Below, in pieces: positions 9,400 through 20,746 of a DNA stretch of 32,534 bases. Both the position numbers and the translations under genes were made by a program. The stretch is from Gammaproteobacteria bacterium (GTDB lineage: Bacteria; Pseudomonadota; Gammaproteobacteria; Ga0077536): the NCBI GenBank assembly GCA_016874535.1, contig VGUA01000024.1, positions 1 through 32,534 on the forward strand, written 5' to 3'. The notes below the pieces were generated by a model. It was not told the DNA's origin and made no database searches. It was given only the letters and a program-made list of their open reading frames with translations. Each line of letters starts with the position of its first letter. Within the stretch, counting starts at the first letter, position 1.

Positions 9400-10720
9400 C
9401 ATTCGCGAGCAGTTCCCTCCGGTCCACAAGCATCACCTCGCCACCACTCACCACCTGGCGCCCGGCCACCCAGACTTCGCTCACATTGTCGCGCTGGGCC
9501 GCATAGACGATTTGCGCCACCGGATCGTAGACCGGCCACAGACGCGGATCGTCAAAATCGATCGCGATGAGATCCGCCTGCTTCCCCTGTTTGATGGAAC
9601 CAATTTCGTGATCCAGACCGAGTGCGCGCGCACCGTTCAGGGTTGCCATCTGCAGCGCGGCGGCCGCAGGCAGCGCCTCGGCATCGCCGGTGATGCCCTT
9701 GGCCAGCAAGGCGGCGGTGCGCATCTCCGCCAGCATGTCGAGATCGTTGTTGCTGGCACAGCCGTCCGTGCCGAGGGCGCAATTCACACCCGCCGCCATG
9801 AGAGCGGCAATCGGCGCAATACCACTGGCGAGCTTCAGGTTTGATTCCGGGCAATGGGCGATGGAGACCCCGGCATGCGAGAGCGCCTCGATTTCCGCCG
9901 GCAGCAACTGCGTCATGTGCACGGCGAGCAGGCGGGGCGAGAGCAGACCCAGCGCAGCCAGCCGAGCAAGCGGTCGCTGGCCGTCGCGCGCCAGCGCCTC
10001 CGCCACTTCCTGCGCGGTCTCATGCACGTGCATGTGGATGGGGACATCGAGCTCCTCGGCGAGGACCACGATCTCGCGGAGCGCGGCATCGTCCACGGTA
10101 TACGGCGCGTGCGGTGCAAAGGCGGTGTGGATGAAGGGATGGTCGCGATAACGGTCGTGGACCTCCTGCCCCTTGCGCAGATACTCCCGGGTGTCCTGTG
10201 CCCACGCCGTGGGAAAGCCGATGACAATCATCCCCACCATGGCACGGATGCCGAGCTCGCTGGCGGCGGCCGCGGCTTCGTCGGGGAACATGTACATGTC
10301 GTTGCAGCAGGTTGTCCCCCCGCGCAGCATCTCCCAGGCGGCGAGGCGCGTGCCGTCACGCACGAAATCGGGCGCCAGCCAGCGGGCTTCGGCCGGCCAG
10401 ATGTGTTCCTGCAGCCAGCGCATCAGGGGCAGATCGTCGGCCATGCCCCGGAACAGGCTCATGGCCGCGTGGGTGTGGGTGTTCACGAAGCCGGGCAGCA
10501 GGGCGTGGCGACGACAATCCACTTCCCTGTCCGCCCGGACCCGCTGCTGCCAACCGGCAGTGGGCAGGATGGCAACGATACGGCCATGCTCGATGGCGAC
10601 ACTGTGATCCACCAGTGTGCCCACGGCAGGCTCGACGGTGATGACCCAGCGGGCGTGAATGATCTGGTCGGCGTGTTGCACGCGGGTCAGTCCTCGAAAC
10701 AGGGGCCCACACGTTAACAT
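9353..10720 (-). CDS. mtaD: 5-methylthioadenosine / S-adenosylhomocysteine deaminase
   Basis: A 455-residue amidohydrolase of the TRZ/ATZ subgroup. The metal-binding HxH is His82 and His84 in GFVNTHTHAAMSLFRG. Further ligands are supplied by the HMHVHE and VHMTQ region and by the Asp in LGTDGCASNNDLDM. Members deaminate MTA and SAH to the inosine forms. The MTA assignment rests on its place head-to-head with mtnA, as for PA3170/PA3169 in Pseudomonas aeruginosa, and on an MTI-type phosphorylase elsewhere in the window. A related guanine or chlorohydrolase-like activity cannot be excluded from sequence alone. The ATG at 10720 has a good AGGAG five bases away (10730-10726). Its start is 31 bases from that of mtnA, and its 3' end overlaps rnt by 47 bases. 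Confidence 0.87.
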   Translation of the reverse strand: MLTCGPLFRGLTRVQHADQIIHARWVITVEPAVGTLVDHSVAIEHGRIVAILPTAGWQQRVRADREVDCRRHALLPGFVNTHTHAAMSLFRGMADDLPLMRWLQEHIWPAEARWLAPDFVRDGTRLAAWEMLRGGTTCCNDMYMFPDEAAAAASELGIRAMVGMIVIGFPTAWAQDTREYLRKGQEVHDRYRDHPFIHTAFAPHAPYTVDDAALREIVVLAEELDVPIHMHVHETAQEVAEALARDGQRPLARLAALGLLSPRLLAVHMTQLLPAEIEALSHAGVSIAHCPESNLKLASGIAPIAALMAAGVNCALGTDGCASNNDLDMLAEMRTAALLAKGITGDAEALPAAAALQMATLNGARALGLDHEIGSIKQGKQADLIAIDFDDPRLWPVYDPVAQIVYAAQRDNVSEVWVAGRQVVSGGEVMLVDRRELLANAMRWGDRIRGSGPTG

Positions 10721-10751
10721 AGCGACTCCTGCCCAACCGGTACCGCCACCC

Positions 10752-11786
10752 ATGACCGATTCAAGCCTCGCACCCGTCCGCTGGGATGGCGAAGCCTTGG
10801 TGCTGCTCGACCAGCGCCAGCTGCCGCATGAAGAAACCTACTTGCGCTGCACGGACCACGCCGAGGTGGTGGCGGCGATCTCGACCATGGTGGTCAGGGG
10901 CGCGCCGGCCATCGGCATTGCCGGGGCATTCGGGGTGGTGCTGGCAGCACGCGCGGCGGGCAAGGTGTCGGAGGGGCGGCGCGCGGATTATCTGCAAGCA
11001 GCTTTGCGCGCGCTCCGTGAAGCGCGCCCCACGGCCGTCAATCTGGCCTGGGCCGTGGACAGGATGGCAACCTGCCTGGCGAGCGCCGGGGCAGAGCTTG
11101 TGGCTGCGCTCACCGAGGAGGCAGAGCGGATTTTTGATGAGGATCTGGCCGCCAACCATCGAATGGGGGATCTGGGTGCGGCCCTGCTCTCGCCCGGGGC
11201 GCGCGTCATGACCCATTGCAATGCGGGGGCATTGGCCACTGCCGGCTATGGCACTGCGTTGGGAGTGATCCGCAGTGCCTGGCGCGAGGGTCGTCTGGCC
11301 GAAGTGTTTGCCACGGAAACCCGGCCCTGGTTGCAGGGCGCGCGCCTCACCGCGTGGGAGCTGCAGCGCGACGGCATCCCGGTGCGACTCATTACTGACG
11401 GCAGCGCGGCGCACGTCATGCGCACGCGGGGTGTTGCGTGGGTCATCGTGGGCGCCGACCGGGTGGCTGCCAATGGCGATGTCGCCAACAAGATCGGCAC
11501 CTACGCTCTGGCCGTGGCAGCCCGCTACCACGGGGCGCGGCTCATGGTGGTGGCCCCGGCCTCCACGGTGGATCTGTCCACTCCCAGCGGAGAGGCCATC
11601 CATATCGAGGAACGGACGCCCTCCGAGGTGCTCGAAGTGGCCGGCACCCGCTTTGCGGCGCCCGGGGTGGAGGCGTTGAATCCGGTGTTCGATGTCACAC
11701 CGGCGGATCTGGTGGACGTGCTGGTGACCGAGCGCGGGGTCCTGGAACGGCCGGATGCCGCGGGAATGGCCGCCCTCATGGCCTGA
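10752..11786 (+). CDS. mtnA: Methylthioribose-1-phosphate isomerase
   Basis: Isomerises methylthioribose-1-phosphate to methylthioribulose-1-phosphate in methionine salvage. It has 344 residues (Bacillus enzyme 353). The catalytic pair is visible: Cys156 in MTHCNAGALAT and Asp236 in VGADRVAANGD, each four less than Cys160 and Asp240 of B. subtilis MtnA. The N-terminal VRGAPAIGIAGAFG motif, which binds substrate phosphate, is also present, separating it from regulatory eIF2B-alpha relatives. The ATG at 10752 fits the family N-terminus (LAPVRWDGEALVLLDQRQLP). I see no Shine-Dalgarno; the upstream 31 bases also hold the mtaD ribosome binding site on the other strand. Later salvage genes (mtnB and beyond) are not in the window. 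gyrA follows 133 bases downstream. Confidence 0.96.
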   Translation: MTDSSLAPVRWDGEALVLLDQRQLPHEETYLRCTDHAEVVAAISTMVVRGAPAIGIAGAFGVVLAARAAGKVSEGRRADYLQAALRALREARPTAVNLAWAVDRMATCLASAGAELVAALTEEAERIFDEDLAANHRMGDLGAALLSPGARVMTHCNAGALATAGYGTALGVIRSAWREGRLAEVFATETRPWLQGARLTAWELQRDGIPVRLITDGSAAHVMRTRGVAWVIVGADRVAANGDVANKIGTYALAVAARYHGARLMVVAPASTVDLSTPSGEAIHIEERTPSEVLEVAGTRFAAPGVEALNPVFDVTPADLVDVLVTERGVLERPDAAGMAALMA

Positions 11787-11829
11787 GCGCCGACGGTCCT
11801 CAGGCGGGGTGCCTCCCCCGATCCCTCCG

Positions 11830-11838
11830 TGCTACAAT
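11830..11838 (+). promoter_or_regulatory. gyrA promoter, extended -10 (TGCTACAAT)
   Basis: TGCTACAAT at 11830-11838 has the TGn extension and a five-of-six -10 hexamer. No good -35 is present at the 17-base distance (TGCCTC), which is usual for extended -10 promoters. Transcription would start near 11845, leaving a leader of about 75 bases before the gyrA ATG. Confidence 0.5.
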
Positions 11839-11841
11839 CCC

Positions 11842-11858
11842 GTGTCCTTCGAGGACAC
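11842..11858. promoter_or_regulatory. Perfect 17-base inverted repeat at the predicted gyrA start site
   Basis: GTGTCCT-TCG-AGGACAC is a perfect 7-bp inverted repeat with a 3-base centre, starting four bases after the -10 box. In DNA it is positioned as an operator overlapping the start of transcription. In RNA it could only form a stem if transcription starts at or before its left arm. It has no following T-run, so it is unlikely to be a terminator for mtnA. Confidence 0.4.
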
Positions 11859-11919
11859 TTGATCCCTTTCATTCCAAGAACTTACCTCTCGTCCTCCGAA
11901 TCAATCCCACGGCAGCCAG

Positions 11920-14516
<2,597 letters not shown>

Positions 14517-14517
<1 letters not shown>

Positions 14518-15602
14518 TGCGGGAGGAAGACGCGCTCAAGGCCGCGCGGGCCAAGATCGACGCCATCGACCGGGAAATCCTGCGCCTCATCAATGAGCGC
14601 GCCAGTCAGGCCATCGAAATCGGGCGCATCAAGCGCCAGGGTGGCGCTGCCACCATGCTCTACCGGGCGGAACGCGAGGCTGAGGTCTTGCGCCGCGCGC
14701 GCGACGACAATCCCGGCCCGCTGCCGGCGGCGCACGCGGTGCGCATCGTGCGCGAGATCATGTCGGCCTGCCTGGCTCTGGAGGAGCCGCTGCGCGTGGC
14801 CTATCTCGGACCGGCCGGCACTTACACCCATGCGGCTGCCGAGAAACACTTCGGCGGCGCCGCGCACTTCCTGCCTGTGGCCAGCCTCGATGACATCGTG
14901 CGTGAAGTCGAGGCGGGCAGCGCCCATTTCGGCGTCCTGCCCATAGAGAATTCGCTCGAGGGTCCGGTCAACCAGTCACACGATGCGATTCGTGCCTCGG
15001 CGCTGACCCTGTGCGGCGAAGTGATCCTGCCGGTGCATCACCAGTTCCTTTCGCGTGCGCCCGATGCGCAGTCCGTGCGGCGTGTCTACGCGCACAGCCA
15101 GGCGCTCGCCCAGTGCCGTCGCTGGCTGGACGCGCATTGCCCGGGTGCGGAACGCATCGCCACCAGCAGCAATGCGGAAGCCGCGCGGCGCGTGGTGGAC
15201 GAGCCCGACGCCGCGGCAATCGCCGGGACCATCGCCGCGGCCCTCTATGACCTGCCCACGCTGGCCTCCAACATCGAGGATCAGGCCGACAACACCACCC
15301 GCTTCCTGGTGTTGGGGCGCGATCCGGTGGGACCGACCGGCGACGACATCACCTCACTGGTGTTCGGCACGCCCAACCGCGCTGGCGCCTTGTGCGAAGT
15401 GCTGCAGGCCTTCTCCCAAGCAGGCATCAGCATGAGTCGTATCCAGTCGCGACCCTTGCGTCAGGGTACCTGGGAGTATGTGTTCTTCGTGGACATCGCC
15501 GGTCATCAGCAGGATGCCCCTGTTGCCGCGGCGCTGGCCGAGGTCACCCGCCACACCTCCACGTGCCGCATCCTCGGTTCCTATCCGCGGGCAGTGCTCT
15601 GA
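14517..15602 (+). CDS. pheA: Bifunctional chorismate mutase / prephenate dehydratase (P-protein)
   Basis: Makes phenylpyruvate from chorismate. The 361 residues show an N-terminal AroQ chorismate mutase (about 1-90, with IDAIDREILRLINERA and IGRIKR), a prephenate dehydratase core (about 96-270, with YLGPAGTYTHAAAEKHFG, LPIENSLEGPVNQS and the catalytic Thr261-Arg-Phe in NTTRF), and a C-terminal ACT domain (about 278-361). In the ACT domain the IQSRPLRQG segment corresponds to the ESRP phenylalanine-binding motif, so feedback inhibition by phenylalanine is likely. The ATG at 14517 shares its A with the gyrA stop (TGATG); a GTG at 14514 would add one residue. No attenuator leader can exist here, because the start lies inside gyrA. 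In Pseudomonas serC lies between gyrA and pheA; here it does not. Confidence 0.97.
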
Positions 15603-15606
15603 TTTC

Positions 15607-16482
15607 ATGATCCAGCGTCTGGCGATCATCGGCGTCGGCCTCATCGGCGGCTCCCTCGCCGCGGCCCTGCGCCAGCGCGGACTGGTACGCGAGGTGGTGG
15701 GCTGCGGCCGCGACGCGCGCAATCTGCAACAGGGCGTGGCAATGGGAGTGCTCGATCACTACACCCACGACGCGGCAGAGGCTGCGGCCGGTGCGGACAT
15801 GGTGGTGGTTGCGGTCACCCTGGGCGCGACCCGCGGCATTCTCGAACGCATCGCTCCGGTGCTGCATCCCGCTTCCATCGTGACCGATGTCGGTAGCACC
15901 AAGGCCGGCGTGGTGGCTGCTGCGCGCGAAGCACTCGACAAGCACTTTCCCCACTTCGTGCCCGGACATCCCATCGCCGGCGGCGAGCGCAGCGGGGTCG
16001 AAGCCTCCAATCCGGATCTCTACGAACGGCATCGCATCATCCTCACTCCCGTCGAGGAAACCGCGCCGGCGGCGCTGACAGCAGTGCGGGACATGTGGGC
16101 CGCGACGGGCGCCGAGGTGGTCGATATGAGTCCCCTGCATCACGACGAGATCCTCGCTGCCACCAGTCATCTGCCGCACATGCTGGCCTATGCGCTCGTC
16201 GATTGCCTGGCGGGCCTCGGCGATGGCGAGGGGGCCATCCTCGATTATGCGGCCGGCGGTTTTCGCGACTTCACCCGCATCGCCTCCAGCAATCCCGAGA
16301 TGTGGCGCGACATCGCCCTCGAGAACCGTGAGGCGCTGGAGGGCTTGTGTGCGCGTTTCGAAACGACGTTCCATGACTTGAGATTGGCCATCGCCCGCGG
16401 TGATGGCCCCGCCATGGAGGCTCTGTTCACGCACGCCAAGCAGGTGCGCGATGCCTACCTCAAGAGGATTGGCCGACCGTGA
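15607..16482 (+). CDS. tyrA: Prephenate dehydrogenase
   Basis: NAD(P)-dependent oxidative decarboxylation of prephenate (or arogenate) for tyrosine synthesis. The 291-residue protein begins with a Rossmann nucleotide loop, LAIIGVGLIGGSLAAAL, then TDVGSTKAGVV and the active-site motif FVPGHPIAGGERSGVEAS. It continues with HHDEILAATSHLPHMLAYAL and DYAAGGFRDFTRIASSNPEMW, all typical of TyrA. There is no chorismate mutase or ACT domain, and it is not fused to AroA, unlike in Pseudomonas. The ATG at 15607 is four bases after the pheA stop. The hisC gene found between pheA and tyrA in Pseudomonas is absent. The stop overlaps the aroA GTG by four bases, suggesting translational coupling. Confidence 0.96.
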   Translation: MIQRLAIIGVGLIGGSLAAALRQRGLVREVVGCGRDARNLQQGVAMGVLDHYTHDAAEAAAGADMVVVAVTLGATRGILERIAPVLHPASIVTDVGSTKAGVVAAAREALDKHFPHFVPGHPIAGGERSGVEASNPDLYERHRIILTPVEETAPAALTAVRDMWAATGAEVVDMSPLHHDEILAATSHLPHMLAYALVDCLAGLGDGEGAILDYAAGGFRDFTRIASSNPEMWRDIALENREALEGLCARFETTFHDLRLAIARGDGPAMEALFTHAKQVRDAYLKRIGRP

Positions 16483-17783
16483 GTGACGACATCCTCATTG
16501 CGCGGCCGGGCGGGCGCCTGCAAGGCAGCCTCACCGTCCCGGGTGACAAATCCATTTCGCATCGCTCGGTGATGCTGGGCGCCCTGGCCGAGGGGGTCAC
16601 CGAGGTGCGGGACTGCCTCATGGGTGAGGATGTCCGCGCCACCATGGGCGCCTTTCGCGCCATGGGCGTAAGGATCGAGGAACTGGAAGACGGACGCCTG
16701 CTGCGCGTGCATGGCGTTGGCCTCAAGGGCTTGCGTGCACCGGCAGAAGTGCTGGACTGCGGAAATTCCGGCACATCCATGCGCCTCCTGTGCGGCATCG
16801 TGGCGGGTGCGGGCCTGCCCGCCGTCCTCAGTGGTGATGATTCCCTGCGCAGACGGCCCATGCGCCGCGTCACCGAGCCGCTTGCCCTCATGGGCGCACG
16901 CATCGACACGGCAGAGCAGGGCACGCCGCCGCTTCGCATCCACGGGGCCCGGGCCTTGCACGGGGTCGACTACGTGCTGCCGGTCGCGAGCGCACAGGTG
17001 AAGTCCGCCCTCCTGCTGGCCGGATTGTTTGCCGAGGGGGAGACCTGCGTCACCGAACCCGCCGTCACCCGTGACCACAGCGAGCGCATGCTGCGCGGCT
17101 TTGGGGTGGAAGTCCGGCAGTCTGGCGCGAAAGTCTGCATCAAGGGCGGACAGACCCTGCATGCAAACCGCATCGTGGTGCCGGCCGATATCTCTTCTGC
17201 CGCTTTTTTCCTGGTCGGTGCAGCCCTGCATGGCCGCGAGCGCCTGACGGTGCGGGCCGTGGGGGTCAATCCCACGCGCACCGGGGTCCTCGATATCCTC
17301 CGCCTCATGGGCGCGCAGCTCACCCTGGACAACCCGCGCGAAATCGGCGGCGAGCCGGTGGCGGACATCACGGTGCACCCGGCCGAATTGCACGGAGCCG
17401 AGATTCCCCCCGAGCTGGTGCCGCTCGCCATCGATGAATTTCCCGCCCTTTTCGTGGCTGCGGCCTGCGCCCGGGGCCGCACCGTGGTCACCGGCGCCGA
17501 AGAGCTGCGGCACAAGGAGAGTGACCGTATCAAAACCATGGCGCGGGGCCTGCGCACCCTCGGAGTGACTGTCGAGACCCTTCCAGATGGTATGGTCATC
17601 GACGGTCGTCCGGGCTTGGGCGGCGGAGCCATCGAGGCTCATGGCGACCATCGCATCGCCATGGCCTTTGCCATGGCCAGCCTGCGCGCGGAGGCGGACA
17701 TCACCCTCCGCGGCGCCTCGGCGATCGCCACTTCCTTCCCCGACTTCGTGACCTTGGCCCGCACGGCCGGCCTGCGAATCTGA
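16479..17783 (+). CDS. aroA: 3-phosphoshikimate 1-carboxyvinyltransferase (EPSP synthase, class II-type motifs)
   Basis: Joins shikimate-3-phosphate and PEP in the shikimate pathway. The 434-residue protein starts with GTG overlapping the tyrA stop (GTGA). It carries all four motifs used to define class II enzymes: GDKS (22-25), SAQVK (171-175), RDHSE (198-202) and NPTR (264-267). The PEP/glyphosate loop reads GNSGTSMRL (95-103). Gly98 is kept where the CP4 enzyme has Ala100, and Leu103 replaces the class I proline (E. coli Pro101). The GAEELRHKESDRI motif lies in the C-terminal half. Reduced sensitivity to glyphosate is plausible from the class but not certain given the retained glycine. cmk follows six bases later. 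Confidence 0.97.
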   Translation: MSDDILIARPGGRLQGSLTVPGDKSISHRSVMLGALAEGVTEVRDCLMGEDVRATMGAFRAMGVRIEELEDGRLLRVHGVGLKGLRAPAEVLDCGNSGTSMRLLCGIVAGAGLPAVLSGDDSLRRRPMRRVTEPLALMGARIDTAEQGTPPLRIHGARALHGVDYVLPVASAQVKSALLLAGLFAEGETCVTEPAVTRDHSERMLRGFGVEVRQSGAKVCIKGGQTLHANRIVVPADISSAAFFLVGAALHGRERLTVRAVGVNPTRTGVLDILRLMGAQLTLDNPREIGGEPVADITVHPAELHGAEIPPELVPLAIDEFPALFVAAACARGRTVVTGAEELRHKESDRIKTMARGLRTLGVTVETLPDGMVIDGRPGLGGGAIEAHGDHRIAMAFAMASLRAEADITLRGASAIATSFPDFVTLARTAGLRI

Positions 17784-17789
17784 AGGCGC

Positions 17790-18470
17790 ATGGCGGCCCA
17801 ACCCCCGGTCATCACCGTGGACGGGCCGAGCGGCACCGGCAAGGGCACGCTCTGCCTGCGGCTTGCAGCGCAACTGGGTTGGCATTTCCTGGACAGCGGG
17901 GTGCTCTACCGGCTGGTCGGTTTCCTCGCCTTGAAGCGTGGCGTCGTCCTGGACGATGCGGTAGCGCTGGTCCCGCTGGCGGCCGCTTTGCCGGTGGAAT
18001 TCCGGCCCCTGGCCGATGATCTCGAGATCCGTCTGGAGCACGAGGATGTCACCCGCGCCGTGCGTACCGAGCAGATTGGGGACGCGGCCTCGCGGGTGGC
18101 GGCATGCCCCCCGGTGCGGGAGGCCCTGCTCGCCCGCCAGCGCGCGATGCGCCGGGCGCCCGGGCTGGTGGCCGACGGGCGCGACATGGGGACGGTGGTC
18201 TTTGCCGATGCCCCGCTCAAGATCTTCCTGACCGCCAGCGCCGAGACCCGCGCGGAGAGGCGTTATAAGCAGTTGAAGGGCAAGGGAAATGATGTTAGTT
18301 TGACGGCGCTCTTGGAGGACATCCGCGCCCGCGACGAACGTGATGCGACCCGCGCCATAGCGCCACTCGTACCCGCGCCAGACGCAGAGATTCTTGATAC
18401 GACCCTGCTCGGGATTGCCGAAGTGACAGACCGCGTGATGCACCTGGTGCGAGAACGCGGCCTCGCCTGA
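17790..18470 (+). CDS. cmk: Cytidylate kinase
   Basis: Phosphorylates CMP and dCMP using ATP, recycling nucleotides from RNA turnover and lipid synthesis. The 226 residues match the family (E. coli 227). The P-loop DGPSGTGKGT spans residues 11-20, followed by FLDSGVLYR (CMP/dCMP recognition), VADGRDMGTVVF, and the lid segment with RAERRYKQLKGKGNDVSL and RDERDATRAIAPLVPAPDA. The start ATG is six bases after aroA. In E. coli the rpsA promoters lie partly inside cmk; I could not identify one here. Placement between aroA and rpsA is standard for gammaproteobacteria. Confidence 0.97.
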   Translation: MAAQPPVITVDGPSGTGKGTLCLRLAAQLGWHFLDSGVLYRLVGFLALKRGVVLDDAVALVPLAAALPVEFRPLADDLEIRLEHEDVTRAVRTEQIGDAASRVAACPPVREALLARQRAMRRAPGLVADGRDMGTVVFADAPLKIFLTASAETRAERRYKQLKGKGNDVSLTALLEDIRARDERDATRAIAPLVPAPDAEILDTTLLGIAEVTDRVMHLVRERGLA

Positions 18471-18509
18471 CCCAGAGACCGCGCAAGACCGGATGTCCGT
18501 TTGTTCAAC

Positions 18510-18572
18510 CCCCAACCCTGACAAGGGTGGGGACGGCCATGCCCATGCCGCCATCGCGGTACTCCGCCGTCC
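18510..18572 (+). promoter_or_regulatory. Structured rpsA leader with two competing stems
   Basis: In the 150 bases before rpsA two stems can form. The first pairs CCCC (18510-18513) plus ACCCT (18515-18519) with AGGGT (18524-18528) plus GGGG (18529-18532), with loop GACA and one bulged A. The second pairs GGACGGC (18531-18537) with GCCGTCC (18566-18572), enclosing a small CCGC/GCGG hairpin (18548-18551 with 18556-18559). They share bases 18531-18532, so they cannot both be complete. E. coli rpsA is autoregulated by S1 through a folded leader; that this element does the same is inference. Confidence 0.45.
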
Positions 18573-18620
18573 CTGTCCGCGCCAGAACGAGAAAACACAG
18601 TGAGTACTTCAGAAGCCATG

Positions 18621-20294
18621 ATGTCAGAAAGCTTTGCCGACCTCTTCGAGCAGAGCCTCACCCAGACCAAGATGAAGCCCGGCACCATCGTGCAGGGCAC
18701 GGTGGTCGAGATTCGAGCGGATTTCGTGATTGTCAGCGCCGGCCTCAAGTCCGAAGGCGTGATTCCCGCCGATCAGTTCCGCAATGCCAAGGGCGAGCTC
18801 GAAATTGCCGTTGGCGACGTCGTCGACGTGGCACTCGACGCAGTCGAGGATGGCTACGGTGAAACCCGCATCTCGCGCGACAAAGCCAAGCGCGCCAAGG
18901 CCTGGGACGAACTCGAGAAGGCCTGCGAAGCGGGCCAGACCGTGACCGGCGTGATCAGCGACAAGGTCAAGGGTGGTTTCACGGTCGACATCACCACCAT
19001 CCGCGCGTTTCTCCCCGGCTCCCTGGTCGACGTGCGTCCGGTGCGCGACACCAGCTATCTCGAAGGCAAGCCTCTCGAATTCAAAGTGGTCAAGGTCGAC
19101 CGCAAGCGCAACAACGTGGTCGTGTCCCGCCGTGCCGTGGTGGAGAGCGAAAATTCCGCCGAGCGCGAAGCGCTTTTCGAAAGCCTCAAGGAAGGCGCTA
19201 TCTGCAAGGGTCTGGTCAAGAATCTCACCGACTACGGTGCGTTCATCGACCTCGGCGGCATCGATGGCTTGCTGCACATCACCGACATGGCGTGGAAGCG
19301 CGTCAAGCACCCCTCCGAGGTGGTCAGCATCGGTGAGGAAATCACGGTCAAGGTTCTCAAGTTCGATCGTGAACGTACCCGCGTCTCACTGGGCCTGAAG
19401 CAGCTCGGCGACGATCCGTGGGTCGATATCTCCCGCCGCTACCCCGAGCATGCCCGTCTTTTCGGCACGGTCACGAACATCGCAGATTACGGCTGCTTCG
19501 TGGAAATCGAGGAAGGTGTGGAAGGCCTGGTCCACGTGTCCGAGATGGACTGGACCAACAAGAACGTCCATCCCTCCAAGGTGGTGCACCTCGGCCAGGA
19601 AGTGGAAGTCATGGTCCTCGATATCGACGAGGAGCGTCGCCGTATCTCCCTCGGCATGAAGCAGTGCCGCTCGAATCCGTGGGAAGAGTTCGCGGCCACC
19701 CACAACAAGAACGATCGCGTCAGCGGCGTGATCAAGTCCATTACCGACTTCGGCATCTTCATCGGGCTCGATGGTGGTATCGACGGCCTGGTGCATCTCT
19801 CCGATCTGTCCTGGGACATCCCGGGCGAGGAAGCGGTGCGCAACTTCAAGAAGGGCGACGAGATCGACACCGTGGTACTGGCAGTCGATGCCGAGCGTGA
19901 GCGCATCTCGCTGGGCGTGAAGCAGCTGGCGCAGGATCCCTTCTCCTCCTACCTCGCCGACAGCGGCAAGGGCACGGTGGTCAAAGGCATCATCACGGCG
20001 ATCGATGCCAAGTCAGCCACGATCAATCTGGGCGACGGCATCGAGGGCGTGATTCGCGCCAGCGAAATCAGCCGCGATCAGGTCGACGATGCCCGCAAGG
20101 TATTGAAGGAAGGCGAGGAGATCGAGGCGATGATCGTCGGCGTCGACCGCAAGCGCCGCGTGATCAACCTGTCGATCAAGGCCAAGGAAAGCGACGACGA
20201 AGCAACCGCCCTGCAGGATTACGGCTCGGATACCGAGAACTCGGGTTCCACCAAGCTGGGTGACCTGCTGCGCGAGCAGCTCGAAAACCGGTAA
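18621..20294 (+). CDS. rpsA: 30S ribosomal protein S1
   Basis: Six S1-type OB-fold repeats bind mRNA and support initiation on structured messages. From the ATG at 18621 ([13 protein letters not shown]) the protein has 557 residues, the same as E. coli S1, whose N-terminus MTESFAQLFEESL aligns directly; this settles the start against an in-frame GTG at 18600 that would add seven residues. Highly conserved segments include [70 protein letters not shown] and [16 protein letters not shown]. Only a weak Shine-Dalgarno-like AGAAG precedes the start, as expected for rpsA, whose translation usually depends on leader structure and S1 itself. A strong hairpin follows the gene. Confidence 0.98.
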   Translation: MSESFADLFEQSLTQTKMKPGTIVQGTVVEIRADFVIVSAGLKSEGVIPADQFRNAKGELEIAVGDVVDVALDAVEDGYGETRISRDKAKRAKAWDELEKACEAGQTVTGVISDKVKGGFTVDITTIRAFLPGSLVDVRPVRDTSYLEGKPLEFKVVKVDRKRNNVVVSRRAVVESENSAEREALFESLKEGAICKGLVKNLTDYGAFIDLGGIDGLLHITDMAWKRVKHPSEVVSIGEEITVKVLKFDRERTRVSLGLKQLGDDPWVDISRRYPEHARLFGTVTNIADYGCFVEIEEGVEGLVHVSEMDWTNKNVHPSKVVHLGQEVEVMVLDIDEERRRISLGMKQCRSNPWEEFAATHNKNDRVSGVIKSITDFGIFIGLDGGIDGLVHLSDLSWDIPGEEAVRNFKKGDEIDTVVLAVDAERERISLGVKQLAQDPFSSYLADSGKGTVVKGIITAIDAKSATINLGDGIEGVIRASEISRDQVDDARKVLKEGEEIEAMIVGVDRKRRVINLSIKAKESDDEATALQDYGSDTENSGSTKLGDLLREQLENR

Positions 20295-20320
20295 GGCCGG
20301 GCCTCGACCGGCGGCAGGCG

Positions 20321-20345
20321 GGACCGCGGCCTGAGAGCGCGGTCC
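20321..20345 (+). terminator. Hairpin after rpsA (possible terminator or processing site)
   Basis: GGACCGCG (20321-20328) and CGCGGTCC (20338-20345) form a perfect 8-bp GC-rich stem with a 9-base loop, 27 bases after the rpsA stop. Only TGCTGTT follows, not a true T-run, so termination may be partial. It would let rpsA mRNA be more abundant than ihfB downstream. Confidence 0.4.
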
Positions 20346-20388
20346 TGCTGTTCCGGCGCGCAATGGCGACGATCAAGCGAGAACGGGA

Positions 20389-20736
20389 ATGACCAAGTCC
20401 GAGTTGATTGAAATTCTTGTGCGCAAGCAGACTCAGCTTGGCTATCGCGACGTCGAACTTGCGGTGAAGACCATGCTGGAGCAGATGGGACAGACCCTCG
20501 CGTCCGGCAAACGTATCGAGATTCGCGGCTTCGGCAGTTTTTCCCTGCACTATCGACCACCCCGCCTGGGACGCAATCCCAAGAGCGGGGATCCCGTCTC
20601 CCTTCCTGCCAAATACGTGCCCCACTTCAAGCCGGGCAAGGAATTGCGCGAGCGCGTCAACGCGCTCGATGACGCCACCATCGAGCGTGGTCGTGCCGCA
20701 TCCGCGAATGATGCGGACGAGGATGATGACGATTGA
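20389..20736 (+). CDS. ihfB: Integration host factor, beta subunit
   Basis: DNA-bending subunit that pairs with IHF-alpha in transcription, replication and recombination. The HU-fold body is clear: [21 protein letters not shown] at the start, the [28 protein letters not shown] arms carrying the intercalating proline, and [19 protein letters not shown]-beta is favoured over HU by these features and by the place directly after rpsA. The protein has 115 residues against 94 in E. coli; the extra part is a C-terminal tail that ends in a run of aspartate and glutamate ([10 protein letters not shown]). A GAGAA ribosome-binding stretch lies a few bases before the ATG. A short hairpin follows the stop. 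Confidence 0.95.
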   Translation: MTKSELIEILVRKQTQLGYRDVELAVKTMLEQMGQTLASGKRIEIRGFGSFSLHYRPPRLGRNPKSGDPVSLPAKYVPHFKPGKELRERVNALDDATIERGRAASANDADEDDDD

Positions 20737-20746
20737 AACCCTGCCC

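Noticed and set aside
11800..11820. Possible terminator after mtnA (AGGC-GGGGT-GCCT)
   Set aside because: Only four base pairs and no T-run.
16455..18554. A 699-codon frame antisense to aroA and cmk
   Set aside because: It spans two well-supported genes and reads as low-complexity His/Gly/Gln-rich protein typical of antisense GC-rich frames.
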